Shown here one piece after another: positions 26,801 to 39,212 of a stretch of DNA of 64,000 bases (position 1 is its first letter; each line of letters begins with the position of its first letter). Below the pieces are notes generated by a model. That model searched no databases, was not told where the DNA came from, and saw only the letters and a program-made list of their open reading frames with translations. The position numbers and the translations under genes were made by a program. The DNA is from Pithys albifrons albifrons (Eukaryota; Chordata; Aves; Passeriformes; Thamnophilidae): the NCBI RefSeq assembly GCF_047495875.1, contig NC_092462.1, positions 40,771,669-40,835,668 on the forward strand. The letters run 5' to 3'.

Positions 26801-27989
26801 ATTACTATACCACAACTTGCTTTAAACTATGTCCAGACATAACTAGTTTGTTTGAATTCCTTAAATATTGGCATCAGTTAAAAAATTAGCTTCTAACTGA
26901 ATCTCCTTCACAGTGATACAAAAGTCATGCAATTCTTCCTGCTCTCCTATAGCAACTGAGATGTATTTATGAGTGTACAACTTCAGAGAGACTTTGTTTT
27001 TAATTTTTATTAGGCCTGTTCTCATTTGCCTGCAAGAGTTTATTTGCATATATTTAATTCGATATACATCAGTCTGCATTTGTATTTAATGCCTTGTTAA
27101 TTGGAAAGACACCTTGACTTCAATGTTGTTCTTTAAAATTAACTCCAGGGAATTGTGACTGAAAATGACCTTATAGGTTATTAGGTATGAGCTGGAAAAA
27201 TAAGCATTTAATCTACATTATTCTATTGGTCTTACTGCAAATGACTGAAAGATTGTTTGGAAATGAGTGCCAATGTTCTTACATTTGTTAGCAGTTTACA
27301 TACACAAACCATATAGGTAAAATTTCAATACCTCTTATAATCTCATATATTTAAGTTTCAATAGAAAGACTGTAAAGAGATGATTCATTTTTTACATAAA
27401 AACTTTCATTGCATGTAAATCTGCTCAACCATCTGCTTTAACAAATTTTCAGGTCAAATGCTAGAACAATTACTAGGCCCATCCAATCCCATACATAGAT
27501 TCATGTGGTTATATACTGATCTCTACAAAGCCTATTCCTGCCTATCATGGACTTGAAAGTGTGATGCTCAGCAGGTTTTATTTGACCTTAGTTTTGATTT
27601 TCACATTTTTACCTCCTGTCCTTTCTTTGTCTTCATCTTTAGCAGTAAAGGTCATTGACAACAAATCGTTTTTGAGAGCAGTAGCAAATTAATTTTGTAA
27701 AGCATTGTCAGCACTACTGAGAATCTCTACCACTATTAAACACTGCAGGGATGCTACTAGTTCATCATTTCTGATCTAGATAACGTAACCTGAAACTTCA
27801 CAAATTATGTTTTCTGGTTTGTATATTGCATTCTTTATGCTTCACTCTTTTGTCTAAGACTTTAACAATTTGTTTAGTTTTGATCAGTTTATTTACACTT
27901 CAAAGAAAAACTTAGTAATCTGCACAAATATAAACACTTGTAAATTGATCACAAGTGTGAATCAGATGTCCTGGAACAGTTTCAAAGAA
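20881..27989. other. Unique AT-rich non-coding sequence
   Basis: Over 7 kb without a recognised gene or mobile element. Simple tracts include an A/T-rich AAAAT-like patch around 21520-21547 and the 16-C run at 23678-23693. A lone B-box-like GGTTCAAGCCC at 25198 lacks a partner A box. The minus-strand frame at 26861-27079 (72 codons) is moderately protein-like but matches nothing I know. Confidence 0.5.
23678..23693. repeat. Poly-C tract (16 C)
   Basis: An uninterrupted run of 16 cytosines in otherwise AT-rich DNA. On the minus strand it is a G16 run able to form G-quadruplexes. Such runs are rare and prone to sequencing length errors. Confidence 0.85.
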
Positions 27990-28408
27990 CAACAACAAAA
28001 TTGATGGAGGGTCTAAAGCAAAAGTGTGATGAGGAGTGGATGAGAGAGCTGGGATTGTTTAAGTTAAAGAAACAGGCTCAGGGGGGACCTTATCACTCAC
28101 TACAACTACCTGAAAGAAGGTTATAACAAGGCAAAAGTTGGTATCTTCTCCAAAGTAACTAGAGATAGGACCAAAAAACATGGCCTCAAGTTGTGCCAGG
28201 AAAAGTGTAGGTTAGGTATTAGGAAAAGTTTCTTCACCAAAAGGGTTGTCAAGCATTTGAACAGGCTGTCCAGGGAAGGGGGGGCAGCACCGCCATGCCT
28301 AGAGGTATTTCAACGACGTGTAGAAGTGGTTCTTAGAGTTACAGTGCTGGATTAATGATTAAATTTGGTGATCTTAGAGTTTTTTTCCAAACAAAATGAT
28401 TCTATGAA
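27990..28408 (+). repeat. CR1 LINE, 3' untranslated end
   Basis: The copy follows the CR1 3' region in order: 'gagggtctaaagcaaaagtg', 'gatgagagagctgggattgt', 'ccttatcactcactacaact', 'ttaggaaaagtttcttcacc' and 'ctgtccagggaaggg'. It ends at 'aaaatgattctatgaa', a degenerate terminal octamer. It is the same subfamily type as the reversed copies at 8.5, 33.7 and 61.9 kb. No ORF2 sequence is present. Confidence 0.92.
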
Positions 28409-31400
28409 TTGCACACCATATGTATTCATAGTACACAGTAGGGTTTTTTCTTTTTTTTCTTTTTTTTTTTTTAATAGAGAGGAAGTCCTCTCTCCAGAGA
28501 CTTTTCCAGTAAACTGTAAGACATAAACTGAGAATGTAATTAACAGGTCTGATGAAAAAGGGAAATAGTATGAATATGTTCAGTTGGTTCAAGGCAATTG
28601 CTCAGACATCAGGTAGACAATTTTTACAAATAGCAATGATATATATTCTAGTCAGAGGTTAAACCTCTTCAGACTTAGTGCCTGTATTCCCTGCTACTTA
28701 AAGCAAGCCAAGTTCTGCTAACAGTTTGTCTTTCTAGGTCACTCTTTAATGACCTTCTGTCCAAATGTTCTTGTTTCTCACTATATTTGGATGCAGCTGA
28801 GGCAGAAATTTAGCATTTTCGTCCACAAGTAATTCTGGGCCAGCAGAAGAGCCATATGTCTATAGGACATTAGAGGACTCCTTTTACAAGGGAAGCTGTG
28901 TTGGTGAAATTGTTAGCTCTACCCTACCAAAGTATGATTATGTGTCACTAGTGTATTAACTGCAAATGCAGTCCTGAGCAAAAGAGCGTTGGTAACGCAA
29001 TTCATACTACTACATGCTGCTGTTGTAAATACTGTGCTACGTAAAGAAAATTGATAAGTGAATGCAAGTAGCAATTTAGAAAACAACTACTATGAAAAAG
29101 GAGTAAAATCATAGAACCATTAAAGTAAACAATATAACTCCCACTGATTTCAACCCAAAGACAGCTGCTGCTGAACAGCACTGGTCTATACTGTCTCAGG
29201 ATACAGTTTTTTGTAGCTTCTTGTGTTGCTACCATTATTAGAAGAAGTGAAGCTTTACAGTCATGCTATTTTTTCCTAAATTTTGAAGTATTTCTGCTTA
29301 AATATCCTGAACAGGAGGTAGTTTATTTTCTTCCTTTTCAGATATGTGGAAATAAACAAAAGGAAAACAGTTGCTGAAACCATTACACTGCATTCCTGTA
29401 TTTTTTAAGAATTCAATTGTTATGAATTAATTGAACCTAAGGAGGTGGGGGTTTTAGTTGTATTCCCTGACTAAAAATCAATCATACATAACACTACAGA
29501 ATGGTAAAACTAGCATTTTCCCTCAATATTTAGCTTTGACAGTATTAAGAACTGTCATAAAACTAAGGCCACTTTTGTACTATTACAGTCTATACATAGT
29601 TATGGATTTTCAGATAAAATGCACCAGATTGAGCTCTTCCTTAATAGACCAATGGTAGATGGACCAAAAAATTTCTGGTGTTGAAAAATATCATTGCAGT
29701 ACAGTATAGATATATAAGTCTGTGTGTGCATGTATGACAATCAGTGCTGCTGACACATCTAAATGCATTTAGAGCTGTCAATTTTGCTTTGTTGCAAAAG
29801 CTTTCTCCTTATCCTTAGTCTCCTATGCTTTGCCCAGCATTTATTTAATCTTACCTGCAAATTTCAAATCAGTCTACTCTGTTCCATCTCCACATAACTT
29901 CTGTCCTTACCCAATTCAACTCTCAGCCTACCATCACTCTTCATGTCTGCTTGGACTGTGTCTAAACTCCCCTTCTCTTCTGTCAGTGCCAGCTTCCTTC
30001 CTGGCCAGAGTGCCACACCAGCCTGCCAGCTGATTTGTCAGCCTTTCTTTTCCATTTGCTCTCTCTTCACATGCAATGCTCCTGTGAGGAAGTTGAGGTT
30101 CTAGTCCAGTAAGAAAGATAAAGAGAATGGCCTATACTAAACTAACAGATTCCACAGCTGTATAATGGAATACAATTAGTCTGAAGGCATAGGGACAAAG
30201 CCATGCCTGCTTCCTGCGCTGGCTAAGATGGCACCTGAATAGCTGGACAGACAACTTATTCTCAAGCAGGTCTGAAATACATTAGATTACCTTAGGTTCC
30301 TTTGTGGCATACTAAAATATTGTAATTAATTTAAAAAAAATAGAAATAATGTCTTTTCGGGTGACTTTTTTCTACTGTTATGAATTAATGGGTCAGCTGT
30401 GAAGAGCAGAGATTTTGCCAAGAATCACTCAAAAATTCCAGTCGGTTTCCATTTTAATTGAAATATTTGCTACCTAATGCCACTTTTAATTAATCTACAT
30501 GTGATAACATCCTTAATTATTTCTTCTTGCTTCCCAGTGTGTAGGTACTGATTTAAATCTAACAAAAAATGTCTTTTATGCTTTCAGTGCACATAAATTC
30601 TTAAAGTGCATGATCATCAATATCAGAAATGCATTGTGTTGTGGTAAAAAGGCTCAGTATGTAATAAACATCCCAACTCTTTCACAGGAGCCATGGGAAA
30701 AAGAGAGGGCTGACTGCAACTGTACTTTGTAATTTCCAAGCAGGATATAAACTTATGTCCTGCAGAGTTGTTAAATCTCACTTATCTTGGTTATTATAGG
30801 GTATTAGAATAGTAGATGGTTCTACCTTTTGATATCCCCTGCAGGAAAATTCTCATATTTCCACTAAAAACTAAATACTTTGAAACTATAGGAAAATAAT
30901 TCTTATTAAGATGGAACATTTTTTTCTACTGTACCCTAATGTAATACACTGTTTATGTTGCTAGAGCATTTTCATTCATTCATTTGCAGATGCTGCTGCT
31001 ATTGTCCTTGTTGTGAACTGTTTTTTTGCCGCCCTTGTAAAAAAATAGTGAACAAAAATAAGTCCGTAGGGAATACAGAAAAAATCTGACTCTGTAACTG
31101 ATTCTTACCTCTTTTTACCTCTTTTACATTGCATAATAAAGTTTACTCTGTATGTTTGCCTATTAGTCTAGTACAATTGAGAATTTTAAAAATGGGAAAA
31201 AAATACAAGGAATCCTTAAAGAAATGTGAAATGAAATCTATAAATGAACTAGCAGCATTAATTAAAAAAATCAACAAACTAAACACAACAGACAAGTAAC
31301 TGCATAATTGCAATAATCAAAACATACAGTTATCTCAAACTTTGCTGTGTCCATCGGGGCTGCTGGTTTCTTGTGTTTAAAATATTGTGTACAGAAATGT

Positions 31401-33712
31401 TTGAGCCTGCAGAGTATACTTGTTTCTCAGAAGAAAGACTCCGCAGGAGAGAGTTTCCATCCTATGGTGCTTACGGACTCTGCAGGTTCTTTTGCTCAAT
31501 GACCCTAGTTTATCAACAATTCATTTGTGTGACTGAATCTTATGTCTTCCAGATAAACGAGTTTCAGATCATTAAGGCTGTACTGTCCTTGTTAGCAAGA
31601 ATATATTACTGGTCAGAGGAATGCCATAATGTCCTTTCCCAAAGCACAAGGAAAAAATATTACAGAATTTGTTTTCAGTTTTGTTTACAACTAACTTATG
31701 AGCTGTTTCTTGATTCCTCTTAAGAATAAATTATTAATAATGTTTCCCAATTCTATATAGATTTCTCTATTTTTTTATATTCTGTTTGATGTTAAAGCAT
31801 TTGTAGGCATTTATGCAACGTGGGGTAAATTCAGATGTTTACTCAGCCTTCATAAGAGAAGAAATAAAGGGTTCCAACAGCATCTATATAGGTGTGCAAT
31901 CATAATTATTTATAAATTTAAAAACCCAACATATAAAAAAGGAGATGTCTTAATGGAACAAGGGGATGTGCCTATTGACATTAGGATTTCAGACAGTGGT
32001 CAGAGAGAGTATTGCTCACCATCCCCAGCTAGAGATACTTTTAAATGGTGAAACAGCTGTGCTGCTTAGGTGAGCAAAATGGTTAATCTGGGCATAGAAG
32101 TTAAAAGCTTTACATCTTTCAAAAACAAGAACAATTCTAAAAACACCCCAACCAGACCACAAAGTCTGCACTGGATGCTGTTCTTGCTTGTTTCCTGTGT
32201 GATGATTGAACTAATGACATAGTTAGCAAGTAAGAGCAAAGGAGTATGGAAGATAAATCTGTAGTGTGAAATTTCTTCTTATGTTCCTGGTCTTATTTAG
32301 ATCTCAAACTGTCTTATTTAAGTCTCAGATTTTACTGTGTTTTTAGAGTGATTTCAGAGGTGCAATTTATTGGCCTTGACTGAATGGTCATTGCATTTTT
32401 TTATCCACTGTCATATTTTTCTTGACTTGTCCTACTTCATGTCATTTACTCTTCATTTTGAACAGTGTAATAGGAATTAGGGCATAGGTCCTACTATATT
32501 TTCTGAAATTCTTTTAAAAAATTCTCATTTCTGTCTTTTGTTTACCTTTTTCTTCTCCATTTCTTAGCATGCACTATAGAAAATACAATTTAAATGTCAG
32601 TCAGATTTTGCCCTTACATTCTTTCCCTTCCTGTCTTTCATGAAAAAAATAAGAAAAGGACACTGACTTTAGACTTGATAGGAATAGCTCCTCAGTGTGT
32701 TTGTGACACAAGGCAAGACAGGAGAGGATAATAACAGAATAAGATTTTCTAACTGAAAAATAGTAGTCAGATTGTCTCGACTTTCCAAGCTCAATTTTTT
32801 TCTTTTGTTTTTGTTTTTTATTGTCCACAATTACTTCTAACTTTCATATGTGCTTCATATGCATGTTGTTGCCCAGCAGATGCTTTTCTGTTTCCAAATG
32901 ACAATTTACACTTCAAGGAAATCACCTTTCACTGAAGTGCCATCCTATGATATGCATGTGCTCGTTCATCAGAAATGAAATACTTCAAGCAGGCATGTCA
33001 GTTCCTGTACATTTCTGCCAAAAGGTAGGAAGCTTCAAGAGCCAATCTGTCTAGTTTCCTGTCAGCTTACACGACAGCGCTCGCTCTGGTCAGCCAGAGC
33101 ACCCCAGCTACTTGACTGCTTATAGAATCATGACAAGGACTGCCCTGTAGTCTAAGACCTAGGGTTTCCTCCTATATTTTTAAGTAAAAGAATTCATTTG
33201 TGTTCTACTAAGCCTCCAAATAAAATTCTTGAATCCTGGAGCTAGGCTGTTGGGGACTCTGAAGATTTAATTGTTCTCAGCAATACCTCCACCTTGTCTC
33301 TGGCCATTACTCTCAGCACTTAGTGGCCTCTCCCACCATCTTGTGAGGTCTCTGCCGGGTCCCCCCACAGTTACCAGGTGGGTAGAGAATACTTGAGTCT
33401 GACTGACTGTGGTTTCCCTGGCTGCAGGCAGCTGTCTGTGAGTCATCTGGCTCTCTCTGCCTACCCTTCTGGAAAGTTCTCCATGTCCTGGTCACAGTGC
33501 AGCCATTTGCAGATGAGTGATAGCAGAGTCATATAGGGGTAAAAAAAGTTTGCTACTCTCAACTCTATGCCAAAATGCCACCCCGTCCACTGTGTATTCC
33601 ATACAAAATCCTGTAACTGTTCATACAGATTGGTTTATCTTTATATTCCAAAAATTAGTGTATGCTTCTTATAAACTCTGTGCTTCATGCCTGTGGCCAA
33701 GACATTAGGAAT
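28409..33712. other. Unique non-coding sequence, mixed composition
   Basis: No gene is recognised. A T-rich pyrimidine tract occupies 28444-28472. A C/T-rich block spans 29800-30080. A more GC-rich block spans 33050-33500 and includes a perfect 7-bp hairpin at 33083-33100. The plus-strand frame at 31373-31723 (116 codons) is one of the longer ones outside repeats, but it has no known domain and no splice context I trust. Confidence 0.5.
28444..28472. repeat. T-rich homopyrimidine tract
   Basis: Twenty-nine bases of T with only two interrupting C residues, about 35 bp beyond the end of a CR1 copy. CR1 does not end in poly-T, so the two are probably independent. Confidence 0.75.
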
Positions 33713-34135
33713 TAATCATAAAACTGTAGGATTATTAAGATTAGAAAAAGCCCGCAAGATTATCAGGTCTGACCATTAACACAGAATTGCTATCTTCATC
33801 ACTAAACTGTGTCTCTAAGCACCACATCTGGTTTTTTGAACACTTCCAGGTATGGTGACTCCACCACTTCTTTGGGCAGCCTGTTGCATTGATTAACCAC
33901 GCTTTCGGTGAAGAAGTTTTTCCTAATATCCAGTCTAAATCTCCCCTGGTTCAACATGAGATGATTTCCTCTTGCTCTGACACTTTTTACATCGGAGAAG
34001 AGACTGGCACCCTCTCTTTGCTACAACCTTCTTTCAGATAGAGGTAAAGAGCAATAAGCTCTCCTCTCAGCCTCTTTTTCTCCAGGCTAAGCAGCCTCAG
34101 CTACCTCTGCTGCTCCTCATGAGACTTGTGCTGTA
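33713..34135 (-). repeat. CR1 LINE, 3' untranslated end
   Basis: Reverse-complement CR1 3' end. It starts with degenerate octamers ('aatcataaaactgtagg') and passes through 'ggtatggtgactccaccact', 'ttcggtgaagaagtttttcc' and 'tctccaggctaagcagcctc'. It ends by 5' truncation near 'gagacttgtgctgtaat'. It contains 3' untranslated sequence only. Confidence 0.9.
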
Positions 34136-36155
34136 ATAATAGTCCTATTATGTCCCCTTTTCCATTGAGAACTAAATAATTAACATTATAAATATTTTGA
34201 AAGAAATATAATTAAAACAAAATTCTTACTTTCAGTAATTTCTACTTTATGGCACAGAGATTCAGGTACCCCACAGTTCTTTCTGCACATTTTGTTTCAT
34301 CAACTGTGTTGTCAATCTGTCAGTGTTGTTAAACTTTATAGTAGCAAATAAAAAACTTTAGGAGTGATTTTTAACATAGATTTCATCAAATTCCTAGAAG
34401 GTGATGAACCAGGGCTTAGTCTGAAATTAACTTGATTTATTTCTGAGAATAAAATACACAGCAGAAGTCTTGTTGTGCCATCCTTTGTTTGGCAATTCCT
34501 CTTGTGTCCTGTACAGTAAGATTTCGTGTGAGTCTGCACAGATGTGCATTCTTTAAAAATTGAAAGATGAAGGATTGCTTAGTTAATTTTGACAAGGCAC
34601 AGGTGCTACTTTATATGTTAAGAAACTTGATAGTGTCTGAATTATTAATAAATAGGTATTTAAGTGCATAAATCAGTAAATCAATAACACAATGATTATG
34701 AGTTTATTTTTTATTTCTAAGGCACATCTTATATTACCTAAAATGTAATTATAAAATAGTCTGTCATTGTTATAGACATTTTCAAGAAAAGAAAAATGAA
34801 CATTTACTCATAGCTAGTATTTAGATAAGTTACCCTTCTCTTATAATGATAATAAAACCCACTTTGTAGAATAATCCTAGTTTTTTCTCTTTACAGTTAG
34901 AGATTATAAAAAACATTTTAAAACATGCTGAGAAGTTTTGGGTAGTTTTTTGATCCTCTTGGGTCCTATATTTTAATATTTCTAGAAACTAACAGAACAA
35001 GATATATTTCATATCTCATATTTGTGTTTGTTTATGTGAACACATGTACAGATTTATATGTATACTCCATGTTCTTTGAGAAAGTCACATGCACATTCTC
35101 ATAGAGAGGTGCATGTTTATGCCTCACGACTTAAATAAAGATTTCCCTTGTGCAAGAGAACTTTCTCTAACCTGCTTCTTCTGTTTGCTAAAGTTTGGCA
35201 TACAAAATAGAACATGACCACCGCTTCAGCTCCTATCTTACAGCTTGCCTATCCTACTGAGCATCTCGCAGCCTTTCCTTCCTCCTTAGCATTTGGTGAA
35301 TTCTCTAATAAAGGCCTTTTTGGCTTTGTGTATTCTGGGACAATCACGTCCCACTTCAACCTATATTGTGGGTGTTTCTGCTGCCTCAGCATTTCACCCC
35401 CAAACTCCTGCCTATGGTCCAAGTCTCAGGCAAGGTGAGCAGACAGTCCAGCTCTAGAACTTGTTGCTTTAGGAGCCTCAGAGGTCTCATCTGACATCAG
35501 AACCAGACAGCTGCTCTAATGCAGCCAAACTGCATTGAACTTTCCCTTGATGCCTCAGAGGGCTTCCAGAACTGTAGGAAAAGCATTAGTTCTGATTAGA
35601 TACCTGCATTCTTTCTTCCCTTCTCTACATCATGCTGTAAGACTGGAGCTTTCCAGGACGGTATAGTCACTGTGAGGAATAAGGAAGTTCTCATGATACC
35701 ATTTCATCTGACTAGGCTGCATCATCCTAAGAAGGAAATTGCATCATCCTACTCTCCACCAGAACTGGATTATCATGCAAAGACTGCTTTGGCACTGTCT
35801 TCTATACCGGTAGTTGTGCCTTTTCTTCTGTTCTTCATAGTATGGTAGAATTTATTATCTGGGCCTGTGCTCAAAGATACATAAATCATTCTTCCTGTGT
35901 ACTGGGAATGAGAGGATTTTAATGTTATGCTAAATGCCTTCTCCTCTGTCTTATGCACAGTGATACTGGCTCCTGGAGAAGGCCTGATCTGTGTATCTGG
36001 TACTGTATATCTGTGCATTTGATTCTCGGATTAGAGAAGTGTAATCTGTTTGGCCCATATTCTTCTAAGACTGGAAAGAAACATGTACCAAATTGCACAG
36101 ATAAGGAGAAAAGCTTGTAAGACCCTACCAGAAGTGAGGATCAGGATGTATAATT
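34136..36155. other. Unique non-coding sequence
   Basis: No gene or repeat is identified. Sequence at 35200-36050 is less AT-rich than average and carries an AATAAAGG word near 35308, but no LTR ends or coding signal could be defined. The minus-strand frame at 35773-36018 is unassigned. Confidence 0.45.
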
Positions 36156-37090
36156 ATAGAATCATGGAATGGTTTGGGTTTGAAGGGGACCTTGAAGATC
36201 ATCAACTCCCCTGCTGTGCACAGGGACACCTTCAACTAGTCCATGTTATTTCGATCTGGATCCAACTTGGCCTTGAATGCCTCCAGACATGGGGTATTCA
36301 CAACTTCCCTGGGCAACGTGTTCCAGTGTCACATCCACCAGCACCCCCAAGTCTTTCTTGGCAGGGCTGCTCTTGATTTGTTCATCCCCTAGCCTGTATT
36401 GATACTGGGGGTTGCCCCAACCCGGGTGCAGCACCTTGTACTTAGTCTTGTTAAACCGCGTGAGATTCCCATGGACCCACTTCTTGAGCCTGTCTAGGTC
36501 CCTCCAGGTGGCATCCTGTCCTTCTGGTGTGTTGGCAACACCACTCAGATTGGTGTCATCTGCAGATTTGCTGCAGGTGCACTTGGTCCCTTTGTCTATG
36601 TCATTAATGCAGATATTAAATAATACCGGTCCCAATATGGACCCCTGAGGGACAACATTCGTCTCTGATGCCAGTTAAGACTGAGTCATTGGCCACTACC
36701 CTCTGGGTGTGACCATCCATCCAATTCCTAACCCACCTAACAGGCTGCCCATTGAATCCATCACTCTTGACTTTGGAAAGAAGGATGTTGTGGGAGACCG
36801 TGTCAAAGGCTTTACAGAAGCACAGACAAATGACATCTTTAATCCTTCCCTTTTCCATTGATGTAGTCACTCCGTCATAGAAAGCCACTACATTGGTCAG
36901 ACACGATTTTCACTTGGTGAAGCTATGCTCACTGTTTCAAATCAGCCCTCTTTGTCCTCCATGTGCCTCAGCATAGCTACTAGTACTATCTGCTCATCAT
37001 CTTCCCAAGCACGGAGGTGGGGCTGACAGTTTGGTAGTTCCCAGGATTGTCCTTTCTTCCCTTCTTAAAGATGGGTGCTGTGTTTCCCTT
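36156..37090 (-). repeat. CR1 LINE with internal deletion
   Basis: The copy begins (plus-strand reading) with reversed octamers and the 'ggtttgggtttgaagggg' 3' terminus. It runs about 170 bp through 3' untranslated sequence to 'ggcaacgtgttccagtgt' near 36330. There it jumps directly into ORF2 sequence ('ccaccagcacccccaagtct'). Several hundred bases that normally separate these parts are missing. The ORF2 part then continues to about 37090, where identity ends by 5' truncation. Confidence 0.9.
36335..36890 (-). pseudogene. CR1 ORF2 reverse transcriptase remnant
   Basis: Two minus-strand open frames (36616-36888 and 36246-36635) cover the central RT domain of CR1 ORF2 and part of its C-terminal thumb. 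The upstream frame contains '[12 protein letters not shown]' and the palm block. The residue expected to be the first catalytic aspartate is a cysteine here (near 36820). The downstream frame opens with 'GPVLFNI' and carries SADD at 36555-36566, where active LINEs have F/Y-ADD. The two halves are in different frames, so at least one frameshift lies near 36620-36640. Loss of the first Asp, the altered ADD box and the frameshift make this non-functional. Confidence 0.88.
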
Positions 37091-38603
37091 TTTCTATACA
37101 TTTAAGTGCATCCCCTTCAGAGAAGTGCCTGAAGTTTGTGACATGTTTATAGATATTTTCCATTGTTTTATTTCCTCTAAAGTTTCTCTCCCTGTTAAGA
37201 GTGTAACTGGAGTGAGTGTATCTGGTGCTGAAATTGTACTCATCACCTTATCTAGTAGCAAAGATAGGGGACTGCAGGAAGATGGAATATTCATGTGGGC
37301 TGCACTACCCTTTCTGTATGTTCATCTACTATCCCTTTTCATTGTAGCTGAGAGACAGAAATATGCTGCTTTCCCTCAGTAAAAGAATGACAGAATGAGA
37401 GGAATTGGGGCTTGGGGGGGTCTTTAACTCCATTCTATTAATGTGTTGTTTGATCGTGGGGTTTTTTCCTGAATGGAATTTTTTGTGATTTTCCACACAA
37501 TTCACATCCTTCCCCCATCAACTGATCCCTCTCAAGTCTCAGATCTTTTCTTGTTCCCTCCCAGCTGATTTTATAATTAACAGGAAGTAATCTACATAGA
37601 TCATAATAATATAAGGTGTAACCAAACTGTCATTACTGTATTGCTTATGTAACAAGGCACAAGTCCAAGTGATAGTTGAAATTCTCATTGCAAAATGAGT
37701 GACCTATACAATGTCTTTTTGTCTTCTTAAAACCACTGTATTTTTAGATCCACCGGTGATATTTTTGCTGTTGATACAACTGTATGAGCTGTTTTCTAAA
37801 CTATTTATCATTATTAAATCCTGTACAGAAACACAGGTATGCTTGCAATCTCTGTCTTTGTATATTGTTCATGTATAGCTTAAAGTTTTATATATACATC
37901 TTCACAGTCTTTCTGTGTAATAATATTATGAAGTAAGGACTTGTAAATTCGAATTAAACTCTCTCAATTCTTAAGTCTATGCTTCAGTCTACAGATTGCA
38001 TCAGGTTGGGACAGAGCAGCATCTCTTAAAATCTAAAGGGGGCAAAACTTGAATTACAGGAGAAATTTTGAGTGAATAGAACTGGAGTTGCCAGAAACTC
38101 CTGAATTCGATTTGCTATTATAGTTGGAAAGAAGAAATTTGGATATCATAGTGGGGTATGGAATAATAAGAAGCCATATTAAGTCCTTGTTGCCTGTCAT
38201 AAGGAACAATGATTCTTTCCTCTTTTACCACTTTTTTTTCTAAACCTACAACCTATGGGAAACAGAGCAAAGCCTCGGCTTTGTAAAAATTCTCTCTTCA
38301 GAGGAATCCAAAACCCAGCAGTTTTCTTTCTTAGTCCTTTGCATCTGATGTGGTCTTTGCACCTCAGGCAGAAGCAGTATTTTTCCTGTTCATATTTCTC
38401 CTTCATACATTCTAATTCACTGTTTTAAGTTTCTTTGCTTTTAAACATTTGGGGGCTCTTTTTAAGCTGAAACATATTTTAAGACTTTGAAAAAAGTTAG
38501 TGCTTTTTCTGGTTAGTTTAGTTACTGTTACTTGTCTGTGAGGTGAGCCTAGAATTCTCTTCCTTGGTTGCATTGGGGATCATTTACTATTGTACTGTGG
38601 GAA
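37091..38603. other. Unique non-coding sequence
   Basis: Nothing recognisable. The plus-strand frame at 37047-37382 (111 codons) starts inside the CR1 copy and runs into this region. Its antisense also has an open frame, which argues for chance. Confidence 0.5.
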
Positions 38604-39212
38604 TGTTATGGTTTCACCTAGGTGGGCCTAGATTTGGGCTCTGAAGTTTGGATTAGGCCGAAGCTGTCAGCTGACTTGAGCTGGGCTGAGCTAACAGCTG
38701 ACCTCTTCTAGCCAGTAACTTTGTATTCCATACCACATTATGACATCATCTCCAGGGAAGTAGGAACCAGTGTGGGAGTGGTTAAGGCAGTCGCTTCTCA
38801 GCCCTCCTCTTGGGAGGACGCACGATGCTGTCCCAGGGGGGATGGAGAGGACCAGGCCCACCACTGGCTCACAGGGTACCTCAGGAAAGTAAAATGCGTT
38901 GTTCTGGGTCTCTCCTTTCTGCTTGGGTTTGTCTCCCTGGGGAATAAGCTTCTTCTTAAGTAATGTGTAGTTAAGATAGTAGAATTTGTGTGTTCGTTAA
39001 GAAGTGGGGAATTTGTTGTTGCAGACTTGTGTGAGTGTATATTTGTACTCTCTTCTAATTGTCTCTTTCTTTCTGTGAAAAATATATGTAGATTTAGTAT
39101 AAATGCAGTTTGAAGTGTTTTTTTTCTTTTCCTCCCTTTCCCTGGTGTTAGGAGGGAGGCTTTTCTCTCTGTGCTTGGGGGGGTTGGCAGTTGCTTATCT
39201 CAAACCAAGACA
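38604..39212 (+). mobile_element. Solo LTR (ERV), copy 1
   Basis: The element opens with TGTTATGGTTTCACC and closes with ...CAAACCAAGACA, so it has the TG...CA ends of a retroviral LTR, 609 bp long. It is flanked by a perfect 5-bp direct repeat GGGAA (38599-38603 and 39213-39217). It matches a second copy at 43300-43922 along its whole length, including a shared 5' block with CAGCTGA words arranged as an inverted repeat and the 'tgtattccatacca' word. There is no internal retroviral sequence on either side, so it is a solo LTR left by recombination. Five-base duplications fit ERVL-type (class III) elements. That class assignment is inference. Confidence 0.85.

Noticed and set aside
31373..31723. 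A 116-codon plus-strand open frame
   Set aside because: No domain, no homologue known to me, no convincing splice sites or promoter. Its length is possible by chance in a 64-kb window.
37047..37382. A 111-codon plus-strand open frame near the CR1 copy
   Set aside because: It begins inside CR1 sequence on the antisense strand and overlaps an open frame on the other strand; no domain.
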